In this document: piece after piece, positions 1 to 11,600 of the stretch
Layout of the letters: each line of letters starts with the position of its first letter
How positions within the stretch are numbered: the stretch's first letter is position 1
DNA from: Pomacea canaliculata
Lineage: Eukaryota; Mollusca; Gastropoda; Architaenioglossa; Ampullariidae
Length of the DNA stretch: 64,000 bases
NCBI RefSeq assembly: GCF_003073045.1
Contig: NC_037597.1
Span: 10,389,217-10,453,216, forward strand
Direction: 5' to 3'
The notes under the pieces: generated by a model
What the model was told of the DNA's origin: nothing
Database searches by the model: none
The model's input: the letters and a program-made list of their open reading frames with translations, nothing else
Translations under genes and position numbers: made by a program

Positions 1-2169
1 AAGAGAAAGAGCAATGCAGTGACAGAGTGTCTGGGAGTTGACAGCTTCTTTCTACCCAACCACAGCAAACAGTTCACATCGTCCATCGATTCTAGACTCT
101 GTGTTTGTGTCTGGAGAGTTTATTGAGATTTAGGTGACATTATCTGACAATGACAGGAAGGCAATGTTTACAGAAAAGTTGCTGGTTAGCAAGAGTCAGA
201 GCTCAAGTTCTCAGTGACACAGTCATTGTTTCGCCATTGCAAGCACTGCAGCTGCTGCTGTCAAGGACAGAATTATTCATTTGTTTGGTGAATCTGTCCT
301 GAGGTTTTCAAGTCCATATACCAGACCATTGTGCTTTATAACAGAACGTAGCCACAAACTACATCGCAGTGACAAGTCAGCAAGTTTACATCAGACTCTG
401 CTCCCTCGCTTTTGCAAGTTGCATCGCCTCTTCCTGCAGGGCCTGGTGGATCCTATCAGTTGGATCACTAAAGAAAGGGGAAATGCCTGCTCCACTGCAC
501 CAAGCAATAATATTTTTTTACTTCTTCTAGTAATATGATGTATTAATTAATATTATATTTATGTATGATGTATTTGCATGCCTGTATGTAAAGTGCATTG
601 AGTCTGAAAAAGGCACTATACAAATGTCCTATTTATTATTAAAACCTGAGACAGCCATAACATATAAGAGGACCGAAAGTGAAGTAACAAGCTAATTATA
701 ACAGCCTGTAAATGCTGTCTGTCAATAATTTTTGTATGATCAAGCTCATGTACAGCTTTTATGGTCAACCAGTCTACCATTTTAGTTGTTTTCAAAAAAT
801 AAAATTTCACTTTTCCACACTTTACTGCTATAATGCAGAGGTGGAATTCTTAGCCCTATTATGTTCAAACTAATCAATTTGTAAGCAATTTTAAATTTCT
901 CATGTACAATCTTATTAATAGCTGCTTAAACAATAAAATTAATCAGTTCAATTTAGTAAAAGATGAAAACAAATTTAAGCAATGTGTTTTATTAAAAACA
1001 GTCTACCTAACCTAAAGAATATGAGTATCATAAAATTTTCTGTTTTTTTCCAAAACCACCTTTAACATTTAATTACAATATAAAATTCTAACCATGAAAG
1101 GCATCAACATTATCTTTCATCACAGAAATTAGTTTTGGTGCAGCTTTATGTCTGGCACTGTTGAAGATAGACAAGTCTTGGAATACAAAGGATGGTCTGA
1201 TACATTCACATAGCATAGGCAGCTAATCCCTGCCATATTCTTACAGTTCATAACCTGTGTGCATCTTGTAAGTTTTGTTAAATACTGATTTTTAGATAAC
1301 ATTAGTGTACATCTTTTTCTGAACTAGAAAATGTGCTATCACTTGCAGATAACTGCATCTTGTGTATGTGCATGTAGTTGCGCTGTTCTTGTCAAGGAAG
1401 TTTCTTCAATAGTGTTCTCTTGGTATCCCCGTCGTCAGGATAACTTTCACTAGTAAAACCTTCCACTCCTGTCTGTTTAGTGTATATCTCCAGGAAAGAC
1501 ACTGTTCCTCTATATCTTATTCTTCCACTTTCATCTGTTGTCCAAAAGGGAACCGTCTTATCCAGTGGTCTATGCCCAGGTTACTTTCTTATCTTCTATT
1601 TTCTTACAGGGGCCAGACTTACGCAGTTTTGTTTTTGTTTTGCTTTTTTTTGGGGGGGGAGGGGGGACATGGGTTTATATTGTTAGGTCAGTAACAGCAA
1701 CAAGCAGTGCATCCATCCTCAATAATTCCAGCAGATCAGCAGATTTCAACAAAGCATGACCAAAAAGATGCACCTTCAGCAAATTCTTCTGTTTGTATTC
1801 CTGGTAAGAACACTTGATTTCCAAATTTTTTTCTTTATATTTTTTGATGAAAGCTTCATTTCCTCTGTTGATTTAGTTCTTTAAGTTCTCCTTATGATTT
1901 CCATCAGATGTTAAAAAGCTACCAAAATAAATTCTTGTGTGTTTTCCCTCACTATTGTCAATTAAAATGAGCTCTGTAGACACTGCTCAGGAGAAATTTA
2001 TTTGCCAGTTAATGTATACTTTCCTATTTAGCTACATCTGGCTATTCCATATACATGTACATCCAGGTTTGCCACATATGACTTAGATATTGCTAGTAAT
2101 AATTTATTCAAAGCTGAGTATAATATAAAAATAGTTCTATTTTGATTAAAATTCAAAGCATTCTCTTGT
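1..2169. other. Non-coding, no gene recognised
   Basis: Apart from the SINE-like tail near 0.6 kb, I see only AT-rich intergenic or intronic sequence. Open frames at 281-538 and 1480-1759 show no family resemblance and are probably chance. A short T- and G-rich run lies near 1645. Confidence 0.5.
570..645 (+). repeat. SINE/LINE 3'-tail fragment
   Basis: The sequence GTGCATTGAGTCTG followed by GGCACTATACAAATG and a TTATTATT end matches the general pattern of 3' tails of tRNA-type SINEs and partner LINEs in many marine invertebrates (a short core with a short microsatellite end). No tRNA-like head was identified upstream, so this is a truncated copy. Confidence 0.45.
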
Positions 2170-3750
2170 AGCACTTCATCTCAAACGATGCTATCTTTCG
2201 CTCTTGGTCTGTCAGCAATGTACAAGTCTCACTTTCTACAGCAAGACTGGGACAAAAGACTCAATTCGGTTGCAAAAAAGACGTTTGTGCTGCTCAAAAT
2301 TCTGTTCAGTCTTGTCATTGCCACTGTCGCGGCTGTGATCTATCAATGAACATCTTCTGCGCTACCACTGTCACTAGTTAGGGTCGAGCTGACATATTTG
2401 AAGCCTGAACCTGTTCCCCATTCAACTTGATGTAGCCTTTACCAGGCATTTGCTATGACCTTGCTCTTTCGCTCTTCTCCATTCCATACTCTTGTGCACA
2501 TGCGTCTAACTTGTCTGTTAGAGACTGTAATTCACTGCTGTTGCCCGCTATCAGGTCTATTCCTCTGCAAAGAGGAGGTTACTTGGTCTTCCTCTGATCA
2601 AGATGGAGGATTTGTGGTCTTCTAACTTATTACGCATCACTTTCTCTAGGTAGATGTTGAACAACACTAGAGAGAGAAGGCAGCCCTGGCAAACACCTAC
2701 AGTAGTGGGGAAGGACTCCCCCACCTGGCTGTTGAGCAGGACAGAACTTCTGGACCCATCATACAGAGCTTTGATGTTCAGGATGAGACCCTCATCCACG
2801 CTGTATGATCGCAGTACATTCCACAGACCTTTGTGGCAGATTCCATCAAAAGCCCTTCTGAAGCCAACAAAGTTGTGGTAAAGAGCTTTACTATGCTGAA
2901 GGTGCTTTACTACCATTGCTCTCACTCTGAAGACGTGTTCGATTGTCTTGCGGCCAGCCTGGAATCCGGCTTGTTCTTCAGCTAATATCTCTTCCACAGC
3001 CGCTGTCAGTCAGCATTGGAGTACCCTAAGCATAACCTAGGTTGATTGTTTGATAATTCTCGCATTTGCAACTGTTGCCCTTCTTTGGCAAGGGCACTAC
3101 CAATGACTGCAACCGATCACGTGGCCACTTCCTGGTTTGCCAGATTTTGCGACATATCATCGTGAGCACTTCCGTCAGTCCTCACCTCCTTTGATAAGTT
3201 CCAATGGGGCATCACTGAACCCTGCAGCTTTTAGGGCCTGCTTATCAATATTGCTGCCTTGACTTTCGCTCTCAGGACTTGTACGTCCTGGAGTATTGTC
3301 TTCTGATAGCTGCACCATATCTAGAATGTTTTCATCTGTTTTGATTGGCGCATTTATAGCTCATCTCAATACTCTGGGAATCGATTGAGGACGTCCTTTT
3401 GCTTGGACAACAGGCGACCCTGTTTGTCCTCAATCTTCACCTTTTTACTTAATGGCCCATCACACGAGAGAGTGCAAACCAGACTGAAAGCCTATGTGAA
3501 GTCATCCCATTTCATACCATTATCGATTTCCAAACATCTGGCTTCCCTGACAGCCTTGATATTCTTTCACACCTTGCGATGGACTTTCCTGTATGCCTCA
3601 TCTGCCTCAGGACTCGTTCGCGTTTGAAGTCTCAGTTTCTTCTTTGTTCACATCGCTCCAGGACCTCCTTTGTGATCTAGGGTGATTTGGTCGACTTCTT
3701 TCTCCCCAGCATTTTGTCTGGCAATGATACGAGTACCTCTTTGATCTATA
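2170..3750 (-). mobile_element. Non-LTR retrotransposon (LINE) remnant, minus strand
   Basis: The best preserved part, 2997-2557, reads as an RT palm/fingers segment: EEQAGFQAGRKTIEHVFRVR, then LYHNFVGFRRAFD, then TTVGVCQGCLLSLVLFNIYL, ending LLFAEE where an active enzyme has FADD. Upstream on the same strand, fragments such as IEDKQGRLLSKQKDVLNRFP (near 3400) and AYRKVHRKV (near 3590) fit the linker between endonuclease and RT. Downstream, YIKLNGEQVQASN and ATVAMTRLNRI (2430-2310) fit the region after the catalytic motif. Frame changes, stops and the FAEE substitution make it inactive. No intact ends or endonuclease were found. The clade is not assigned. Confidence 0.8.
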
Positions 3751-5751
3751 ATTATCAGCATCATGCACAGGCAAAGCCCCATCTCATGTTTATCTGTAAA
3801 GTTGGCTTTAAACTTCTCAAGCTCTCCATAAAGTAAAAGCTAATTATTAGTCAGCAAACAGATGCATGAAACTGCTTCTGTATTTAGGTCTTTCAGCAAA
3901 GTGAGGCAAGAGGAGCATATTCTGAGTAAGACAATAAATTAAAAAAATTTATATATGACAAAAAAAATATGAAGGATAAAATAACAGTGGAAATGGTTAC
4001 ATTCCCATTTTGATTAATTTTGTGCTCGACACTCCTATACTCACTACTTCTTGTTCAATTACCATCCACAAGTGCACATTGTAGCTGGAATGCTTATAAA
4101 GGATTACAACATATCTTCCGATAGTCATGGTTTGAGCTGTATAACTGTTGGCATAATCCAATTGTAGATCAACTAATAAATAATTTCAACAAAAGGAGAA
4201 TATTATAGAAAAGGGGCATTGTGATCATCTTGAATATGCAATCTGAGGTTTATTTCAGCATCTTCTTACAGGTCAAAAATGGGAAAGTGGTAATCATTAT
4301 TTCTAGTCTGTTTATTTTTTTTTTTTAAATATCTTTTACTTTTCATGTTAAAAGCCATACTTCTGAGAGTAGTTGTCCTTTAAAATCTGAAAAAATGTAT
4401 GGTCTCTGCGATAATGAATCTGGTCAACATAGAGTATTTTCAAACTTAAATAAACTGCTGTTTCACAAAGGGATCATAAACAGCTGCTATGAAAAGTCTT
4501 TGAAAACATTCAAAAAACTGACTTTGATACTCATGTAGAACGACAAATAAATCTGGCAATGACTGTACACTGCCATCATTTTACATGTTGTGCTATACTT
4601 TATTATGAAGGTGTGCATGTTTATAAAAATTTAATCTTGCTTTTAGCACCCATTTCACCTGTCATCTTGGGACTGGGAGAGGGTCTGTGATGTTACTGAG
4701 GTTCCTTGTTCTTCCATTATCTGGACCAGTACATGCAGTGAACACTCACATGTTCTGCAATTTAAATAAAATACACTAAACATGCAAAGCATGCGATTTT
4801 TAGTATGCTATAAAAAGTTAAGCCAAAAATTAGAAAATTGCAATATTTGTCACCATCACTTTGAAGTATAATGGACAACTAATGATGATGGCATGCTGTA
4901 AGCAATTATACCCAAAGTACACATAACTTTGAATCAATACTGTGATTTTGTGTGAATGCAGTTATCTGTTACCATGCAAGAGAACCTACTAGTGTGTTGT
5001 ACATTTAATTATCTTTCATCTGCTTGTTTACAATAAAATAAGGCACACCTTGTTGAGGGAGGGAAGGAACTGCCTTTGCATGCTACTATGAAAAGAATGC
5101 ATAAAAATGACCAATTTACTGAGGGAGAAAGACAGGAAAAGACCAAAGCAAAAATAATAATAAATCAAGAAATATTGGTTTCAGCTATAAAAATTTGATA
5201 CATGCTATACTAAGCATTTAACCAGATTACAGAAAGAAAATAATAGTCATATAGTGACCTCTAGTCTTTATTCCTAAACAAGTATTTTTTTCAAAAAAGA
5301 CAAATCTTATGACTATTACAATGCTATTTTCTTTGGTAAATTGTGACAAAATGAAAATATATACTACTTTTTAAAAAAGAAAAAAGGCATATGTTCAACA
5401 TAAAAATACTATTTCTAAGCAACTGTCTGAACAATGTAGTGCTTCTTTACTTTGGTGTGTATTAATTGATGAAATTGTACCGAAAAATAGTCTAGCCTTT
5501 TATCACGCACTTTGCATAGTTGATCTTTATGCAGCCATTGTTGCTTAAATTATATACCATCTACAAAAAAATGTAAGGCACAATGAGGATCTGAAATATA
5601 TTTGCTTCTGAAATAAATAAGTCACTAACATTGTTTGGTGTTGCTCTTTGAATTATATGGCTACTGAAAAGATTTTGATCTCTCAGTAACATAAAAGACT
5701 GATTTTGCAAAATAAACAATCAAATAAATTTATTCTTTATTCCACTACTGG
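3751..5751. other. Non-coding AT-rich stretch
   Basis: No open frame, RNA gene or repeat structure was recognised between the LINE remnant and the small hAT element. Confidence 0.5.
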
Positions 5752-5889
5752 CAGGCCTGTCCTTAGCCCCCGCGGGGCCTGATGCATAAGGCATGTGCAG
5801 GGCCCTGAACACCACAATCGCATGGTTTTAAGCAAAAGCACGGGGCCCTAGGCAGATGCCTCATCTATCTGTTCCTAAGCATGGCCCTG
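5752..5889. mobile_element. hAT-like MITE, 138 bp, with 8-bp target duplication
   Basis: The element begins CAGGCCTGTCCTTAG and ends with the inverted form of CAGGGCCATGCTTAG, imperfect 15-bp terminal inverted repeats. It is flanked by ACTACTGG (5744-5751) and ACTAATGG (5890-5897), an 8-bp duplication with one mismatch. Eight-bp duplications and CAG-starting termini are hallmarks of the hAT superfamily. It is GC-rich in an AT-rich setting and has no coding capacity. The divergence of termini and duplication suggests an old insertion. Confidence 0.7.
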
Positions 5890-5897
5890 ACTAATGG

Positions 5898-6689
5898 CAT
5901 ATGATCAATATACTGATATCAACATCCCAAACTAAGCTAGACAGCAAATGACACTAATACAAATGTAAACTTTAAAACAGATGCCATTGCTAGGACGTTT
6001 CAAATTAGCTGTTGTGATCTAACAGGATAATTAGTATACACATCAAAGACCTGTGATGCTATAATTCTGGAATTATAAGATAAAATCATCAACACGTCTG
6101 TGAACAATTTCACGTGTGTGTGCACGCACTTACCTAAACAGTTGTTAGGCAGTCTCAAGCTTTTAACTTACTGCTTACATATTTCCCTAAATTTTTAGAG
6201 TTCACTTCGCTTTTAGGCATGAAAGTTCATAACTAACACGTTTTACGTTAATCATAATGCACAAATGTGGCATTGGAAAAGCCTTCCAATCCTTAAAGAC
6301 ACGAGATAGTTGTTTGATTACACTGATGATTACATTAACAGTGTCAAAAGGGTCCTCCCACTCATTTTGTTGCGGCCAAGTTGTAAGTAGTTAATGACAT
6401 GCTGATAAGCTTATACATGCGTTCCTCAAATCAGAAACGAGATGAATCGGTTGAGCCACTTAAAAAGTGCAATGAAATATCGATTTAAAAAAAAATCATT
6501 TAAAAAAAGCTCACGTACAAAAATCCTGATAGTTTCTTCTGTCAGCAAAATAGAAGAAGCTGGCCGCCCAAGCCCACTGCTCTGAGCGAGGAATTCTTTT
6601 ATCCAACTCTTAAATGTGATGGTAGTGGCTGCTCCTGAGCGCAAAATTATCAAATAGTTGATATGGGTAACAATATTTTTAGGTCAACG
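5898..6689. other. Intergenic DNA upstream of EIF5
   Basis: No gene is recognised. A minus-strand open frame at 6426-6653 is low in complexity and has no family resemblance. Confidence 0.4.
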
Positions 6690-6835
6690 CTGAGAATAAG
6701 AAACCTGATAGGGAAACAATGTAACTTTCCTACTTCCTCCCATCGAGTCATCAACTAACATGGCGGCTGAAAAGTTCGTATTTTCTCGCGTTATTTCTTA
6801 ACGCAATCGTGACATCGCGAGCCTAGTTTGCATAC
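6690..6835 (+). promoter_or_regulatory. Probable EIF5 promoter region
   Basis: Just upstream of the predicted first leader exon lies a pyrimidine-rich stretch (CTTTCCTACTTCCTCCC) resembling the TCT/TOP initiators of translation-machinery genes. It is followed by AACATGGCGGC, a good match to the YY1-type ATGGCGGC element common near such promoters, and several CpGs in an otherwise CpG-poor area. The transcription start is inferred. Confidence 0.4.
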
Positions 6836-8568
6836 GGGTACTTTCTGCATACTACCACCTGAGGTGAGACATCTGGCAATACGGTTACTTCGTCTAAAGA
6901 ATATTTTCTTAAGCTTTTATGTTTACGTAAAACTAATGTTTGAAGATATGTTTTCATCTTTTATTAACTTTACAGCATTTGTGTTTTCAGGTTTGGTCCA
7001 AGAGGTCCTTTGTCAAGGACATAGGCCTACATATTCCGTCGCATATTTTTGCTTGCAACTTGGGACTCGTATCCCAGGATATTGGCTAGTGCCAGTTCAA
7101 TATTTCTGCTCGTTTTCTCCACCGTATAAGGTTTTATGACGTTTTTGCGTCAAATCGGTAAGTATGTGTGTAGTTAATAGCATTTTTGCTTTCTTTTAAT
7201 AAATCGAACACGACTTCTTGCATCATGTCGCTCTACCCCAGACAGTCCGCCATATTTTTCGTGGCCACGTTCAAGCACGTGTGTATCACTACATGAAAAT
7301 GTGATTACGCCCACGATTTATGTTTAAGTTATTTTTTAAAGAAATTATATTGTAATAACATTGACATCTTTTCATACCGTGTTAAGAGGTGTTCATATTT
7401 TATTTGAAAGATAAATTATATATTGTTCTGACCCTGCCTCCTCGATTCAGAGTTGAAGCTGTTGAAGTGGGCAGGTTATTTATTTTTTGGTTTCCTGTTG
7501 ATCTAATGTCAGAATTAAAGAGTACTTAAAATTGCTGCCGTTTTGACGTGTAAATCTATAGTTTATAACAGGGATAAAGGTCTACTTACAAGTTTTGTAC
7601 TGATTGCGCAAATTTTAAAAATATGTTAGCCCACAGATAAATCGAAAGCAGAAGTGCACGTTGTGCTTATATAGTGCGCGACTGAAATGTAATTAAAACT
7701 AGACTTTCTTGTGTTTTGATAGTTCTTTATTGGCTGAGCCTTGGCATAGGTTTCTTCCAGTTTACACAACAAGTGGGGTGCTATTTTTGTTCTTATAGAC
7801 TAGATACAGCGTAGTTCAAGATCCTTCCCTAGATTGGGGTAAATATCTAGCACACACATTTTTCAATGCTTGAGATACATGCCTACAAATATAATAAATG
7901 TGCAATTTACATCGCATTTGATAATGTTCCTGTAGAAGCATGCTTTCAGTACTTAAGACTAAAGATGTGGGCAACATACAATGAACGGAAGTACAGTACT
8001 TACAAGTAATAAAAGAACAAACGTTGAAAGTGCAAGGAAGAATCAGGTAATAAACAATAATGGCAGCGTGAGTTATGTGAATCAGCAAAATCTGTAGACA
8101 TACTCAAAAAGAGGTCAGTGGTACAAACATTTACTTTGTGAATCTTCGGCCAATGGAAGACATGAGAATTAGGCATATTGTGACACATGAATTTGATCTC
8201 TTTCTGTGTGTGACAGTGCTTCTCAGGAATGGAAGAAGAAGATTCATTCAGATGTGGGGTAACAGTATCTTGCACATGGCTTTACCCAGTCATCAGAAGG
8301 GGGCAGGGGTGTTTACTCCTCAGTAGTCCTTAAAAGACAAAAGATATTTTTGGGTGTTGACTTTTGGTGTCACTCTTATCAACTCTTTTTTACTTATGTT
8401 TGCAGGGCCCCTGTTGAGGCAAGCAAAAACCATTGCGCCCTTGAATTTAGAGTTTTGGAGTTTTAATACTCCAGGAGCTTTTATGAAGTTCTCTGCCACT
8501 CTCACGTATTGGAGAAAACCCCACTGTAGTATTCACAGAAAGCGTAAACCTTACCAAATAATCCAAAC
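6740..8568 (+). other. EIF5: EIF5 5' untranslated exons (predicted)
   Basis: Splice signals suggest three leader pieces. The first runs from about 6740 to 6863 and ends at a strong donor (CTGAG then GTGAGA). The second runs from 6991, after a TTTTCAG acceptor, to 7157, before GTAAGTATG. The third runs from 8406, after a pyrimidine-rich TTTGCAG acceptor, into the first coding exon. The start of transcription and the use of the middle exon are inferred from sequence signals only. Several short upstream ATG frames occur; the last overlaps the main start codon and is listed separately. Confidence 0.5.
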
Positions 8569-8635
8569 ATGGCCATCAACATTGACCGATCCAACATGGA
8601 CCAGTTCTACCGCTATAAGATGCCTCGGCTCTTAG
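8483..8635 (+). promoter_or_regulatory. Upstream ORF overlapping the EIF5 start codon
   Basis: A 50-codon frame (begins MKFSATLTYW) opens at 8483 in the same exon as the EIF5 start and ends with TAG at 8633-8635, beyond the EIF5 ATG at 8569 and in a different frame. Its ATG has T at -3 and A at +4, a poor context, whereas the EIF5 ATG has an optimal context. Ribosomes that initiate here cannot reach the eIF5 start. Animal and plant eIF5 mRNAs are known to carry inhibitory upstream starts in poor context that let eIF5 repress its own synthesis. The arrangement is read directly; the regulatory role is inferred from that precedent. Confidence 0.7.
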
Positions 8636-11600
8636 CCAAGGTAAAAGATGCATCTTGGATGCAGAGTCCGTTTGTGTCAGAAAAAACAAGTCAACATTTG
8701 AAAAGAAATCTCAAGGAAATATGCTACAATTTTTAAAATGCTGAAGTAAAATTAATTGATATTAGCCAAAAATTGACTAATGGATGTGAAATGTTTTTGT
8801 TGTTAATTTGAATAGCACTAATTGTGCTAACACATTGTCTTTCTGCTGTACATTTACAAATCCTGTTGAGGCCGACATTTCAGTCAGCTGTGATAATATT
8901 AAAACAATTTAAGGCACTTTGCCATGGTTGCAACAAGAGCTTGTATATTTAGACTGGTAAAAGCGTAAAGTTAATGGAATCCAAAACAGGATTGGCTATT
9001 AAAAAGAAGTATGGAATGAGACTAAACAAAAGGTTGGCAGATTTACATATCATTAAGAAGGAAGCAGTAGATCTGTTGAATTTCATATGCATCTCCAGCT
9101 TGAAGTTACTGTCCACTGTACAGATATATAGAAAAAGTGAAATTGTTTTGTTTTGAAATCCTACAATATCGCTGAAGGAGCACTAAAGACAGAGATCGTG
9201 GACTAGAAGAATAAAGTATATCCTGGTAAAAGTCCAGAAATTTGTTCTGGTTGTACTACAATGTGAATTGTTTTTCCAAGGAGCAAAGAGTTTTTAGTGG
9301 GGAGGGTAGGCAGAAATGAGTTTGATTATGACTTTCAGACCTTGCATTTTAAAAAATTTTACTAAACATGTGCTCTTTTGTTTTAATTCTTGACACGTGC
9401 TATGTGTTTGTAAATATCACTGATCTGTGTAGGTGGAGGGCAAAGGAAATGGAATAAAGACTGTGATTGTCAACATGGTGGAGATAGCAAAGGCGCTTTC
9501 CAGGCCACCAACTTGTAAGTGTCTCGTGTTAGTGTCATGATATGCAATATTCCTTACTTTTATCTTAAGTGATAAGTGCATGTTTCCCTCACTGATACCT
9601 TAAATCTATGTTGCTGCAAAAGTAGAACACCTGTTAACCTAACTGGTGATATAAAGAAATACGCACAATGCATTTAATTTATTTACAGAGGAAAATGCAA
9701 GGACAAAAATCTGCTTTACCTCTTGCACTTGAAATGTGAAATGGAATTTGTTGTGTGAATGATCACAAGGGACTGCTGCCTCATTGTTGCATAGTGCAAT
9801 ATAGTACATTCAAGAGACAAGGCTCATACCATGTATTCCGATCAGAAAATCTTTCAACCATTAGGGTTAATGCAGAGCACTACCAAGAGAATACCAAGGA
9901 CATCATGGTGACCTATTGTGGGGAGGTGTTATACTAAACTTTCACGTGCTAAGCATCTGTTTTTAGAACTACGAGATCAATCTTTAGAGGAAAACTGACT
10001 GCTTCCAAGACCCTTTCCTCTAAATGCATGTTGTTTGGTTTTAAACTGACAAAACAGCTGCTTGATGGTCACAAACATTGAGCACAATATTTTCTTACGC
10101 TGTCTGCAAACTTTCGATGAGATCTTTGCTGTTGATGCCAAACGATAGGATAGGTTGGTCCTGGCCTTTCAGGTAACCCACTGCTGGCAAGGTGTGGGAT
10201 GTGTGGCAGCATGGGAAATAACCTAATAGTGTTCATCATAGGAAAATCAAGTTGTCAGAATCAGTAAAATGCACTATTTAGGATTCTTGTGTTCATTTCA
10301 GACCCCACCAAGTACTTTGGTTGTGAACTGGGTGCTCAGACTCAGTTTGATGGCAAAAACGATCGATACATTGTTAACGGATCCCACGATGCAGAAAAGC
10401 TTCAAAATCTGCTTGATGGCTTTATAAAAAAGTTTGTGCTTTGCCCAGAATGTTCAAATCCAGAGACCAATCTCGTAAGTGAATTTATGTGGCTTATCGG
10501 TTAAGTGTGTATACTTGCATATTGGTAATCTAGGTGTTAAAATTATGCTTTAAACTGCGTTTTTTCCTTCTCTCTACATAGATTGTATCCACAAAGAAAC
10601 AAACCATTCAGCAGCGTTGCATCGCTTGTGGTAACAATAGCAATGTTGACATGCGCCACAAACTTACCACCTTTATCCTTAAGAACCCCCCAGAAATGGT
10701 AAGTTATGCTGAATTTTTTTGTTTACCCTTATCCAACATTTGCCAAGTTTATAAATAGGAAAAAGTTTTTAGCTTTTTTGTCAAGAAAGGAATCACTTTT
10801 ATTCTGGTGGTTTTTTTGTTTTTTAAACATTTTCATTACTACTTTGCTACTTAAAAGAAAGCTGTTAAAATTAACAGTTGTTCGCTTTGCGCTAAATCAT
10901 AACTTTTTGATTTTGTGGAATTGCTTAGGATCCACAAACTCAAACACCAAGCAAAGGCAAGAAGTCGAAGAAGGATAAGGTAAGTTTTATAACATACACT
11001 TGCTAGTTATGGTAGGTATAAGTAACGCATGATCTACAACACATATTGTGAAACACTGAGGCTGGAAGTCCCAATTTCAGTTGACAATCGGTGAAAGTTT
11101 TTTCTGTAAAGGTGAAACATCATGTCTATGAACCAATTTTTTTCATTATTATTAAGATGTTTCTTGTTACGCCTGCTTGGGGTGAGATTTGAAATCATTT
11201 ATTTTAGTGTACCATTGCAACATGAAAATCCACATTTACAGACGTGCTAAGCCATTTGCTGTAAAATTTTCCAATGCTTGTGTGCAGAAGGATGAATCAG
11301 ATCGTCACAGCCCAGAAGCCAACACTCAGCAGCAAATGGCTGCCCAGCGTGCATCAGGTGGTAACATTGATGTACCACCTGAGGTAAACATTTATTGTTA
11401 GCTGATAGTACTTTGCTTTTGTTTTTTATCTCAGCTTGGTGTTTGTACTTTCTTAAACATGTAATACATTCGTCCTTATACATCTTGCTAAATGCTTTTT
11501 GCTGATTTTTTTATGTAAGGCTTATGTGGAGTGATAATTGCTTATGATAATAATGCATACATTGCTTAAGCACACCTGTACTGACCTCATTGTTAAAGAC

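Noticed and set aside
6828-7139. 103-codon frame beginning with a non-ATG codon upstream of EIF5
   Set aside because: Crosses a predicted intron in the leader and has no family resemblance.
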